Positions 12,336 through 19,245 of a stretch of DNA of 44,699 nt are shown here, piece by piece. Numbering within the stretch: position 1 is the first letter of the stretch; every line of letters begins with the position of its first letter. Source of the stretch: Lachnospiraceae bacterium (lineage in GTDB: Bacteria > Bacillota > Clostridia > Lachnospirales > Lachnospiraceae). The stretch is from contig JAQXGF010000049.1 in NCBI GenBank assembly GCA_029006155.1, forward strand, positions 1 to 44,699, read 5' to 3'. Below the pieces are notes generated by a model. It saw only the letters and a list, made by a program, of their open reading frames with translations, was not told where the DNA came from and did no database searches. Made by a program: the position numbers and the translations under genes.

Positions 12336-12967
12336 CGTTTTGCCTCCGGTCCTTTTTCTGATTTTGTAAATAATCCCTGCAATTCTTTTCGCATTGCCCG
12401 CAACGCTTTTCCGCGATGGCTCACCTCATTCTTCTGTTCCGGTGTGATTTCCGCCGAGGTGCAGTCAAATTCCGGAAGATAAAAAATCGGATCATAGCCA
12501 AAACCATTTTCGCCACGGATCTCGTGTGCAATCACACCTTCCATGACACCGCGCGTCGTAATCGTACGGCCATCCGGCAGCGCACAGGCAATCGCACAGA
12601 CAAACCGGGCCGTACGCTTCTCTTCCGGCACCCCGGCAAGTTTTTCTATCAGAGCCGTATTTTTCACAACATAGGACGTGTCCTCTCCCATAAAGCGCGC
12701 GGAATAAATACCCGGCGCACCATCGAGATAGTCGATCTCCAGTCCGGAATCATCCGCAAGCACAAGATCACCGTCCGCAGTCAGGTTCCGGATCGCCTCC
12801 GCCTTGATCACAGCATTCTCTTCAAAGCTTTTTCCATTCTCCACGATGTCGGCCGCAATACCGGCCTCTTTCATCGAGAGCACCGGAACACCGAGATCTC
12901 CGAGAATCATCCGCACTTCTTTCATTTTTCCGGCATTTCCGGTCGCAAATATGATTCTATGCTCCAT
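12332..12967 (-). CDS. rdgB: XTP/dITP diphosphatase (Ham1/RdgB family)
   Basis: House-cleaning enzyme of 211 aa that hydrolyses dITP, ITP and XTP to monophosphates, keeping deaminated purines out of nucleic acids. Signatures are IIFATGNAGKMKEV at the N-terminus, SFEENAVIKAEA, the active-site LADDSGLEID, GENGFGYDPIF and SHRGKAL. It lies 30 bases after the protease gene and overlaps the next phosphoesterase by four bases. Pairing of RdgB with a YfcE-type phosphoesterase is common in Firmicutes. Confidence 0.96.
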   Translation of the reverse strand: MEHRIIFATGNAGKMKEVRMILGDLGVPVLSMKEAGIAADIVENGKSFEENAVIKAEAIRNLTADGDLVLADDSGLEIDYLDGAPGIYSARFMGEDTSYVVKNTALIEKLAGVPEEKRTARFVCAIACALPDGRTITTRGVMEGVIAHEIRGENGFGYDPIFYLPEFDCTSAEITPEQKNEVSHRGKALRAMRKELQGLFTKSEKGPEAKR

Positions 12968-12997
12968 GTTTTCCTCCGTTTATAAATGATTTTTCCA

Positions 12998-14260
12998 TTA
13001 CGTCCTAGTATAAGCTTTCAGACAGATATTCGCTCCAAATGTTTCTTCTGTATGGATCCAGCTCTCCCCGTCACTGCTGAGATAGCCATATTTTCCATCC
13101 GTCGTCACCGTTGCCGTATGTGCATCCGAATGATATTCCGCTGCTACCGGGAAGCGGCTTCCCGGCGTATGGATCTTGACTATCACATAAAATGCCTCAC
13201 CCTTTTCCAGTGGCTTCTGCGCATCCAGCTGCACCGTATAATAGCCTGCATCGGTAAAGGTGCCGCTCTGCAGCAGCATCCGCTCTGCCCGGCCATTTGG
13301 TCCGTCCGGCTGGAAATACACCTCATACGACGTATTCTTCCCCGTCGCATAGAATCCGACCGCCGCAAGCGTTTCTGCCTCCTCTGCTTCATAGCGGTTG
13401 GCAAACCAACACTCTTCTTTTCCATATCCAAGGCTGCCCTGCCACCCACACGGATCCGTCTGATAGATCCGGTCATAATTATCCGTTGGCTCGATTCTCG
13501 TATAGGCAATCGCCTGCCCGGTGATCGTCGCGTCTGCATAAGAGACATAAAAAAGCCCGTCCTCGCCAAAGGAACTGCCCCAGCTGTTCTGACACACCCA
13601 CGCGCCGTCCTCATCCGGCACATCCCGGAACAAAAACCGAGAGATCGTATCATCCCAGCCAACCAAAATCACATCATGACTCGGATCCCGGTCCGTCGGA
13701 TATTCATATGCAGAAAGAAATGCATTGTAATACGGCTGATTCTCTGCAGTCGTCGCACGGCTCATATATAAGGAAGTCTGCACCGCACCATAGGTCCGGA
13801 TCGCCTTTTTCAGCTCCTCCCGGGACGCTCCCTCATAAAGTCGCATTTCCTGTACATGCACCGCCGGGAGCAGTCCCTCCGGTGAATACGCATCCCCATA
13901 TGGATCCTCTTCCTCCAGCACCGGCCCCTGCCAGCCGGCAAGGTAGGCCATCGCCATCCGGTAGTCCCCGCCATCGTTCAGATCGACTGCAAATGCGTTA
14001 TTTAATGCCATATGATCTGCCGAAAAGACCAGATGCTCTTCCGGCAGCAGCGACGCTTCCATTGCCGATGTCGCCGCCAGTGCCCAGCAGGTACCATAAT
14101 CGCCCTGGTTCTTAACTTCCGGCTTCTGCCCATCTTCCGCCGAACAGTATTGCAATGGCAACGCCTGCAAAACCTCCGGGATTTCGGCCCTCGCAACGGC
14201 AGAAGGCAGATTCGTCAGCATAAGCCCCGCCAAAAGCCAGACGGAATATGTTTGTCTCAT
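12998..14260 (-). CDS. Secreted papain-family (C1A) cysteine protease with C-terminal lectin-like domain
   Basis: 420 aa. Residues 1-25 form a signal peptide (hydrophobic run ending AVARA). The papain-fold catalytic residues are visible: Cys58 in NQGDYGTCWALA, His195 in SHDVILVGW and Asn225 in QNSWGSSFG. From about residue 275 a beta-rich domain follows that resembles the lectin-like domain found after C1A peptidases in Clostridia. Without a sorting motif it is probably released or loosely held at the surface. It lies three bases after the methyltransferase gene, in an operon otherwise made of intracellular enzymes. Substrate unknown. Confidence 0.88.
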   Translation of the reverse strand: MRQTYSVWLLAGLMLTNLPSAVARAEIPEVLQALPLQYCSAEDGQKPEVKNQGDYGTCWALAATSAMEASLLPEEHLVFSADHMALNNAFAVDLNDGGDYRMAMAYLAGWQGPVLEEEDPYGDAYSPEGLLPAVHVQEMRLYEGASREELKKAIRTYGAVQTSLYMSRATTAENQPYYNAFLSAYEYPTDRDPSHDVILVGWDDTISRFLFRDVPDEDGAWVCQNSWGSSFGEDGLFYVSYADATITGQAIAYTRIEPTDNYDRIYQTDPCGWQGSLGYGKEECWFANRYEAEEAETLAAVGFYATGKNTSYEVYFQPDGPNGRAERMLLQSGTFTDAGYYTVQLDAQKPLEKGEAFYVIVKIHTPGSRFPVAAEYHSDAHTATVTTDGKYGYLSSDGESWIHTEETFGANICLKAYTRT

Positions 14261-14263
14261 GTT

Positions 14264-15427
14264 TCAGACCTTCTCCTCATTTTTGCGTTTCGGCGGGCGT
14301 GGCCCCAGAAACTGATAATAGTAGGTCTTGATCATGCCATTGTAAATTTTCCGGTTCTTGTCCGCTTTTCTTCCGATATAATTTTCCGCCTGATCATAAG
14401 AAGTAATCACATACTCCGACCAGGAATCCAGCCGTGAAAACGCCTTCCCGATCTCCGTGTACAGTGCCGGCAGATTCGCCCGATCCTCAATTCGCTCGCC
14501 ATACGGCGGATTCGTGATGACAAATCCATATTTTTTCGGATGGTTCAGCTCACTGACCCCGCGCTGCTGAAAATGAATCAGGTGATCCACACCTGCCAGA
14601 CGCGCATTTTCCCGTGCCGCCTTGATCACTTCGCCATCGATATCGTAGCCCTGAATGTCCGTCTCGACGGTATCATCCACGAGATCCTGCGCCTCCTCGA
14701 CCGCATTGTACCAATGCCTGCGCGGCACAAGATTTTTCCAGTTCTCCGCAAGGAAGCTCCGATTCATGCCCGGCGCAATGTTGGCCGCCATCATGGCCGC
14801 CTCGATCGGGAATGTACCGCTTCCGCAGAACGGATCGACCAGAATGCGATCCGCCTTCCACGGTGTCAGCATAATCAGTGCCGAAGCCAGTGTCTCGGAG
14901 ATCGGCGCCTTGGCTGTGAGCTTCCGATAGCCACGTTTGTGTAACGACTCCCCGGTCGTATCCAGCCCGATCACCGCTTCATCCTTCATAAAGCAGATCC
15001 GGATCGGGTACTGCGCACCATCCTCGCGGAACCACTCTGTCTTATAGACCGTCTTCAGCCGTTCTACAATCGCCTTCTTTACAATGGACTGGATATCCGA
15101 CGGGCTGAAAAGCTTACTTTTTACAGAGGTCGCCTTCGTCACCCAGAATTTTGCATCCTGCAGCAGATAATCTTCCCACGGCAATGCCCGTGTCCGCTCA
15201 AAAAGCTCGTCAAACGTCTCCGCGTGGATCGCACCGACCTTCAGCAGAATCCGCTCCGCGCTGCGTAAAAATATATTCGAAACCGCAATCGCCTCTGCGT
15301 CCCCGTAAAACGTCACACGCCCGTCTTCCACACAGCTGATCTCATAGCCGAGATCCTGGATCTCCCGCTTCAGCACCGCCTCCAGGCCGAAGTGGCATGG
15401 CGCCATCAGCTCCATCTGCGCGCTCAT
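14264..15427 (-). CDS. THUMP-domain class I SAM-dependent RNA methyltransferase (YpsC/RlmL family)
   Basis: 387 aa. The N-terminal half has a ferredoxin-like plus THUMP domain (about 45-160) that binds RNA. The Rossmann-like catalytic domain has motif DPFCGSGTFPIEA at 198-210 and the N2-guanine methyltransferase motif NPPYGER at 306-312. By family it should methylate guanine in 23S rRNA (E. coli RlmL makes m2G2445); the target here is inferred. The start overlaps the upstream phosphoesterase by four bases (ATGA). Known relatives in Firmicutes are annotated YpsC. Confidence 0.93.
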   Translation of the reverse strand: MSAQMELMAPCHFGLEAVLKREIQDLGYEISCVEDGRVTFYGDAEAIAVSNIFLRSAERILLKVGAIHAETFDELFERTRALPWEDYLLQDAKFWVTKATSVKSKLFSPSDIQSIVKKAIVERLKTVYKTEWFREDGAQYPIRICFMKDEAVIGLDTTGESLHKRGYRKLTAKAPISETLASALIMLTPWKADRILVDPFCGSGTFPIEAAMMAANIAPGMNRSFLAENWKNLVPRRHWYNAVEEAQDLVDDTVETDIQGYDIDGEVIKAARENARLAGVDHLIHFQQRGVSELNHPKKYGFVITNPPYGERIEDRANLPALYTEIGKAFSRLDSWSEYVITSYDQAENYIGRKADKNRKIYNGMIKTYYYQFLGPRPPKRKNEEKV

Positions 15428-15966
15428 AACTGCACTTCCTTTATCAGATCGCCGTCAAAAGTACGGATCTGAAACCGCCCGTCCTCAAGCGTCGCATACG
15501 TCGGCGGATTGCCTTCCTTTGGAATTGAGGTGGAGCCAGGATTTAAAATCAGAAGTCCGTCTTTTTCCTCAGCCCGAAGGACATGCGTGTGACCATGCAG
15601 CAGGACATCGCCCGGCTTCATCGGCGGAAGATGGTTCTCATTGTACACATGTCCGTGGGTTGCATAGATCGCCCGCTCTCCCGCAAACAGCACCATATAA
15701 TCTGCCAGTACCGGAAACTGCAGCACCATCTGATCCACCTCTGCCTCACAGTTGCCGCGGATCGCGTAGATCTCATTTTTCTTTTCATTCAACATGCGGA
15801 TCACTTCTTTGGGCGCATACTCCTTCGGAAGATCATTTCTCGGTCCATGGTAAAGAATGTCTCCCAGCAAGAGCATTCTCTGCGCCCCCTCCTTCTCGTA
15901 TGCTTCCAGCATTTTTCTGCAGTAATATGCAGATCCATGTATATCTGATGCGATTAAAAGCTTCAT
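15424..15966 (-). CDS. YfcE-family phosphodiesterase
   Basis: 180-aa calcineurin-like phosphodiesterase. Motifs are SDIHGS (7-12), LLGDILYHGPRN, GNCEAEVDQ, THGHVYN and HGHTHV followed by NPGS. The length and HGPRN segment match E. coli YfcE more closely than the paralogue at 11853. The start at 15966 follows GGAGG by six bases; an in-frame upstream ATG at 15993 is discounted. First gene of a five-gene operon with a promoter at 16001-16030. Substrate unknown. Confidence 0.93.
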   Translation of the reverse strand: MKLLIASDIHGSAYYCRKMLEAYEKEGAQRMLLLGDILYHGPRNDLPKEYAPKEVIRMLNEKKNEIYAIRGNCEAEVDQMVLQFPVLADYMVLFAGERAIYATHGHVYNENHLPPMKPGDVLLHGHTHVLRAEEKDGLLILNPGSTSIPKEGNPPTYATLEDGRFQIRTFDGDLIKEVQL

Positions 15967-16000
15967 GTGCTTCCTCCTTTTGTGCTCTCTCATTCTTTTT

Positions 16001-16030
16001 ATCTTAATGCGTGCGCTTCGTTTTTGTCAA
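16001..16030 (-). promoter_or_regulatory. Sigma-A promoter of the phosphoesterase-methyltransferase-protease-rdgB operon
   Basis: TTGACA (16025-16030), 18-base spacer, TAAGAT (16001-16006) on the minus strand, about 30 bases upstream of the first gene and just after the rhodanese stop. Confidence 0.65.
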
Positions 16031-16033
16031 TCC

Positions 16034-16339
16034 TTATTCTTGCCCCGTCACAATCTGTGTCCCGCGGTATGCATGAAACCCGCCTACCACGCTTTTTACC
16101 TGATACCCCTGCTCCGAAAGCTTTCGTCCGACCGCCATACTCATGGCTCCACGGTCGCAGTAGAGCACAAGCGTCCGCATCCGATCCGGCCATCCGTCCA
16201 CGAACTGTCCCATCGGAGCATTCACCGCTCTGTAAATGTGTCCCGACTGATATTCCTTTGGCGACCTCAGATCGATCAGAAGCGCATTCTCATCCTGCGC
16301 GTATGCATCCAGCAGCTTTGCCGGAACTGTCTCCAGCAT
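16034..16339 (-). CDS. Single-domain rhodanese-like protein
   Basis: 101-aa cytoplasmic rhodanese. Signatures are LLIDLRSPKEYQSGHI near residue 20 and the active-site loop LYCDRGAMS, whose cysteine carries the persulfide. Such proteins move sulfur from thiosulfate or other donors to thiol acceptors. AGGAGG lies eight bases before the ATG. It stands alone upstream of the phosphoesterase operon. The leader upstream has a TATAAT (16378-16383) but no clear -35 element. Confidence 0.92.
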   Translation of the reverse strand: MLETVPAKLLDAYAQDENALLIDLRSPKEYQSGHIYRAVNAPMGQFVDGWPDRMRTLVLYCDRGAMSMAVGRKLSEQGYQVKSVVGGFHAYRGTQIVTGQE

Positions 16340-16432
16340 ATCTCGGCCTCCTTACAACCGGGCGGTTTCTTCCCGGTATTATATAGTATTCGCGGCCATG
16401 CTTGCGGTCATTCACATCCGTTCCTAAAAGAG

Positions 16433-16463
16433 AAGCGACCGACAGGGGAGCTGTCGGCCGCTT
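16433..16463 (-). terminator. Hairpin, possible minus-strand terminator
   Basis: A 13-base stem with one mismatch (AAGCGACCGACAG at 16433-16445 and its complement at 16451-16463) encloses a 5-base loop. On the minus strand it is followed by CTCTTTT. It may stop read-through from the LCP gene before the rhodanese gene. Confidence 0.45.
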
Positions 16464-16495
16464 CGAGGGGAGTATAAATAATTAATAAGGGGTTT

Positions 16496-16529
16496 GTAAA
16501 AAAACTGTTTGAAGGGTAAGTTTTTTTAC
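16496..16529. promoter_or_regulatory. AT-rich palindrome upstream of the small gene
   Basis: Eleven-base arms, GTAAAAAAACT (16496-16506) and AGTTTTTTTAC (16519-16529), are perfectly complementary around a 12-base centre. A TATAAT at 16539-16544 on the plus strand follows without a good -35. The palindrome covers where a -35 would be, so it could be an operator or activator site for the gene at 16687. It could also be a hairpin in RNA. Confidence 0.45.
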
Positions 16530-16686
16530 ACTAGGAATTATAATACAGTTTCTGGAAAATTGCAACACATAAATTGCAAGTGCCATTTGCCGTATATTTT
16601 TCCGAATTTACGGAACACTACTACGGTAACGGTAAGCAGCCGGTATTCCGATGCTCGCCGAAAATCATTTTCAGGAGGCAATCACT

Positions 16687-16878
16687 ATGACGAAAAATGC
16701 AACTTCCAAAACCACTTCCAAGACATCCAATTCCACTTCTGCAAAGCAGAGTACCTCGGAACGTGCGACATCTGAGAAGATGAGTGCCAGCCAGGCTCTT
16801 CATGGTGCCAAGAGCTACGGAAAGACAAGAGACTGTCACAACACCTATGAAGAAGACGAGTACGAAGACGAGGAGTAA
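16687..16878 (+). CDS. Small Ser/Thr/Lys-rich protein with acidic tail, unknown function
   Basis: 63 aa. The ATG at 16687 follows AGGAGG by eight bases, which argues for a real gene and against the in-frame start 36 bases upstream. The first 35 residues are almost only Thr, Ser, Lys, Ala and Glu. A short middle (QALHGAKSYGKTRDC) has the only Cys, and the end is acidic (YEEDEYEDEE). There is no signal peptide or membrane segment, so it is probably cytoplasmic and largely disordered. It is the only plus-strand protein gene in the first 38 kb and converges on the LCP gene through a shared hairpin. I do not recognise the family. Confidence 0.7.
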   Translation: MTKNATSKTTSKTSNSTSAKQSTSERATSEKMSASQALHGAKSYGKTRDCHNTYEEDEYEDEE

Positions 16879-16893
16879 GATTCGGTTACAAGT

Positions 16894-16921
16894 CGGGCGG
16901 TATGCGAAAGCATACCGCCCG
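16894..16921. terminator. Shared convergent hairpin terminator
   Basis: A perfect 12-base GC-rich stem (CGGGCGGTATGC with its complement) closed by a GAAA tetraloop on the plus strand lies between the small plus-strand gene and the LCP gene. Following T content is low on both strands, so it may be a modest bidirectional terminator. Confidence 0.6.
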
Positions 16922-16951
16922 TTCTCATCGTCCTGATCCGTTATACGGTCA

Positions 16952-18088
16952 TCAGCCGTAGATCTGCTCCTGCAGCTTCTGCAGTGTCTCCTCCCAGTAC
17001 GGGACAAGCATATCCTGACCATTTACATAAATAATATCGTACATATCGTCATACGGAATCCGCACCTGCTCAAACTTGTAATCAAGCATCTCCGGAAGCT
17101 CCGTCACCATACTCCAGATCTCCGTCTCCGGAATATTCATCGTCACGTGCTCCAGAATCGCCTGCATTTTCTCCGTGAGCTGTGCCACACTCAACTGCTT
17201 TGCCTCTGCCATCAGCTGAGTCAGTACATAGCGCTGACGCTGTGTACGCTCAAAATCAGAGTTGCCGACGTAACGGTTTCGTGCATAGGCAACTGCCTGT
17301 ACACCGTCGCAATGTACCATGCCGCCCTCTGCCGGAAGCTGATGCTCCGACGGATCGATATTCAGCTGGCGCTCGCACATGTCATTGATGTAGCCATTTG
17401 CGACCTCTGCCTCTTTGGCTGTGATCTCCAGATCCACACCGCCGATGATATCAATGATATCTACCAGAGACCAGAAGTCTACTGCCACATACCGGTCTAC
17501 CTGAACCCGGAAAGTATCTGTCACGGTCTGGCAGAGCAGCGGACCTGCTCCGTATGCATAAGCCGCATTCAGCTTCGCATAGCCAACGCCGTCGATATCG
17601 ACATACGTATCACGCATCAGCGAAATCATAGATACATGATTTTTGGCTTTATTAATAGAAACGAGAATCATCGCATCGGAGTTACCATTCCACGTCTTAT
17701 CCTGACGGTCCACTCCGACGAGCAGTACATTGTAAATATCATCGTCCGATTTGGTCTCCAGCTTCAGATTCTTCATCTGATCCTGAATATTGCTCAGCTC
17801 ATTCTTATCTACTGAACGTCCGGTACGTTCTTCTGTGCTGAGCGTCTCTTCGATCGCCGCATCCGGAAGCGTCTCGACTGTCTTTACATCGTCGTCCGCC
17901 ACATAATTCACACTGCTGTACAAATCATGTCCGAGCTTATAAATGACACCACCGCTGATAAACACAATTCCGAGTACAATACAAAAGCTGATTGCAAAGA
18001 CTTTCTTCATATTCATCCCCGGTTTTTTATTTCCCGAGCCGTTTCTCCCATTCATCGGATTCGAATGGTCCTCTCTGTTTCTTGGCAT
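16952..18088 (-). CDS. LytR-CpsA-Psr (LCP) family cell-wall polymer ligase
   Basis: 378 aa. A basic, Asn-rich cytoplasmic N-terminus is followed by one transmembrane helix (about 29-50) and an extracellular LCP domain from about 119. Motifs include NVLLVGVDRQD, the SDAMILVSI segment, SLMRDTYVDI and the late ARNRYVGNSDFERTQRQR. LCP enzymes transfer undecaprenyl-linked glycopolymers onto peptidoglycan. The ATG at 18088 follows GGAGG by nine bases; a TTG 12 codons upstream also opens the frame but is less likely. Its own promoter is at 18191-18219. Confidence 0.93.
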   Translation of the reverse strand: MPRNREDHSNPMNGRNGSGNKKPGMNMKKVFAISFCIVLGIVFISGGVIYKLGHDLYSSVNYVADDDVKTVETLPDAAIEETLSTEERTGRSVDKNELSNIQDQMKNLKLETKSDDDIYNVLLVGVDRQDKTWNGNSDAMILVSINKAKNHVSMISLMRDTYVDIDGVGYAKLNAAYAYGAGPLLCQTVTDTFRVQVDRYVAVDFWSLVDIIDIIGGVDLEITAKEAEVANGYINDMCERQLNIDPSEHQLPAEGGMVHCDGVQAVAYARNRYVGNSDFERTQRQRYVLTQLMAEAKQLSVAQLTEKMQAILEHVTMNIPETEIWSMVTELPEMLDYKFEQVRIPYDDMYDIIYVNGQDMLVPYWEETLQKLQEQIYG

Positions 18089-18190
18089 CCTGGATTCCCT
18101 CCTGCATTTGTTCCTTCTTTTCAACCTTGGATACGTTCATAGAATTCACCGGCTGTAAAATCTTATACCAGCCAGCGCACTACTTCCTAC

Positions 18191-18219
18191 AATGTACCTG
18201 CATTTCCGGTAAATGTCAA
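18191..18219 (-). promoter_or_regulatory. Sigma-A promoter of the LCP gene
   Basis: TTGACA (18214-18219), 17-base spacer and TACATT (18191-18196) on the minus strand, about 100 bases upstream of the start codon. Confidence 0.7.
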
Positions 18220-18475
18220 ACGAATTTTTTATAAAGTCCGGCACGCCGTTTTTTGCATCTGTACATATCAAAGTGGGTATTCTGTAAGCAATCGCATATT
18301 CACCTGCCAGCTGACTCTACCGCAAAGCTGCCAGGATGTCATGCCATCCTCTGAAAAAGCCGTAGTACTGTCCACCCGGCCCGTTGCTTGCAGAAAAAAT
18401 GCGCCCTCTCAGGCACGGATTCAAGCTTACTACGCTGCATGAGAATTGTCAATATGGGACTTGTTTTTGGCAAAG
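18220..18475. other. Gene-free stretch between the LCP promoter and tRNA-Leu(AAG)
   Basis: About 255 bases with no convincing gene. On the minus strand TTGACA (18447-18452) is 17 bases from a poor -10 (TAAGCT, 18424-18429). A small hairpin with a T-run follows near 18399-18418. Further on are a CATCC/GGATG hairpin and two copies of CTGGCAG. I could not match these to a known RNA. Confidence 0.4.
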
Positions 18476-18513
18476 AAAAAACGTGATAATCAGCACTACT
18501 GCTAATCACCACG
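18476..18513 (-). terminator. Intrinsic terminator of tRNA-Leu(AAG)
   Basis: A 14-base stem (18482-18495 with 18500-18513, three G-U pairs) with a 4-base loop is followed on the minus strand by TTTTTT, 13 bases past the tRNA end. Confidence 0.85.
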
Positions 18514-18525
18514 CCTTATCCTGTA

Positions 18526-18610
18526 TGCGGAAGATGGGACTTGAACCCACACGAGCGCAATGCTCACAAGATCCTTAGTCTTGCTCGTCTGCCAGTTCCG
18601 ACACTTCCGC
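18526..18610 (-). tRNA. tRNA-Leu (anticodon AAG)
   Basis: 85 nt. The acceptor stem pairs GCGGAAG with CTTCCGC, discriminator A, no encoded CCA. The anticodon stem CAAGA/TCTTG encloses the loop CTAAGGA, giving anticodon AAG. A long variable arm, typical of leucine tRNA, and a T-arm GGTTCAAGTCC are present. A34 would need conversion to inosine to read more than CUU codons. It is divergent from the next tRNA-Leu. Confidence 0.93.
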
Positions 18611-18621
18611 GAACAAGATGA

Positions 18622-18650
18622 ATTATAGCAGTGTCTCCCCATATTGTCAA
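18622..18650 (-). promoter_or_regulatory. Consensus promoter of tRNA-Leu(AAG)
   Basis: TTGACA (18645-18650), 17-base spacer and TATAAT (18622-18627) on the minus strand, both perfect matches to sigma-A consensus, 11 bases before the tRNA. Confidence 0.9.
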
Positions 18651-18716
18651 CAGTTTTTTGAAAAAAATATAAAAAATCTTTTTTTAGAAAAAATCAAAAA
18701 AATTTCAAAAAAGGTG

Positions 18717-18745
18717 TTGACATTTCCGTAATGATGATGTATTAT
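18717..18745 (+). promoter_or_regulatory. Promoter of tRNA-Leu(CAG)
   Basis: TTGACA (18717-18722), 17-base spacer and TATTAT (18740-18745), 37 bases before the tRNA. The two divergent tRNA promoters are separated by about 65 bases of A/T-rich DNA, which could act as an UP-type element for both. Confidence 0.88.
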
Positions 18746-18782
18746 AACTTTCGTCAGTTGCGAGAGCAACAGACAAGAAAAC

Positions 18783-18866
18783 GCGGAGATGGCGGAATAG
18801 GCAGACGCGCAGGCTTCAGGTGCCTGTGGTGGCAACATCGTGTGGGTTCAAGTCCCATTCTCCGCA
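18783..18866 (+). tRNA. tRNA-Leu (anticodon CAG)
   Basis: 84 nt. The acceptor stem pairs GCGGAGA with TCTCCGC, discriminator A, no encoded CCA. The anticodon stem CAGGC/GCCTG encloses TTCAGGT, giving anticodon CAG for CUG codons. The long variable arm and GGTTCAAGTCCC T-arm fit tRNA-Leu. It is followed at once by a terminator. Confidence 0.95.
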
Positions 18867-18872
18867 TAAGAG

Positions 18873-18900
18873 TCCGGTATCAGTTGATACCGGATTTTTT
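18873..18900 (+). terminator. Intrinsic terminator of tRNA-Leu(CAG)
   Basis: Stem TCCGGTAT/ATACCGGA with a CAGTTG loop (18873-18894), followed by six T at 18895-18900. Confidence 0.9.
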
Positions 18901-19123
18901 ATGTTCTAATCTAAATTCTTTTCAAATCCATATTTCCTCAATTTCTATTTTTCGTCTGTCCCGACATTCATTTTTCTTGCTTTCACAATATAAATTCTTT
19001 TTTCAGAAATCCAGGGCGCAATGTTTCTATATAGATATAAAAAAGAAGCCTCTGCCGCTTTGTTCATCCATTTTAAAAGATGCTTCTACCCTGCTACTGG
19101 CTTCTTTCTTCTTGCTGTTTTTT
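18901..19123. other. Gene-free A/T-rich stretch between tRNA-Leu(CAG) and the fucosidase repeat
   Basis: About 220 bases of T-rich plus-strand DNA with no supported gene. Arms AAGAAGCC and GGCTTCTT near 19050 and 19098 could pair across about 40 bases and are followed by a T-run at 19118-19124. This may end minor read-through from the tRNA. Confidence 0.35.
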
Positions 19124-19204
19124 TGCCAAACCGATATTCACAATCCATCCTTACTGCTTTGCCGCAGGGCCTGCTGACAGGCGACGCTTTGTTGCCTGCT
19201 CATA
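19124..19204. repeat. Dispersed intergenic repeat, copy downstream of the fucosidase
   Basis: Shares TGCCAAAC-GATATTC-CAATCCATCC, a central GCCGCAGGGCC part, and the end TTGC-TGCTCATA with the copy at 20631-20700, in the same orientation. The left 27 bases differ at three positions. The segment also contains the left arm of a hairpin (19177-19187 with 19210-19221, then TTTT on the plus strand). Confidence 0.65.
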
Positions 19205-19224
19205 GCCGTGCGTCGCCCTGTTTT
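19177..19224 (+). terminator. Hairpin with T-run at the end of the repeat
   Basis: Arms ACAGGCGACGC (19177-19187) and GCGTCGCCCTGT (19210-19221) pair with one bulge and are followed by TTTTA on the plus strand. On the minus strand the same stem lies just past the fucosidase stop but lacks a T-run. Confidence 0.45.
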
Positions 19225-19245
19225 ATGCCCGAACCAGGATTTTGC

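Noticed and set aside
18220..18475. Cyclic di-GMP riboswitch or other known small RNA between the LCP gene and the tRNA
   Set aside because: A few fragments such as GCTTTGCGGTAG looked suggestive, but the ordered motifs of the class and a downstream target gene are missing.
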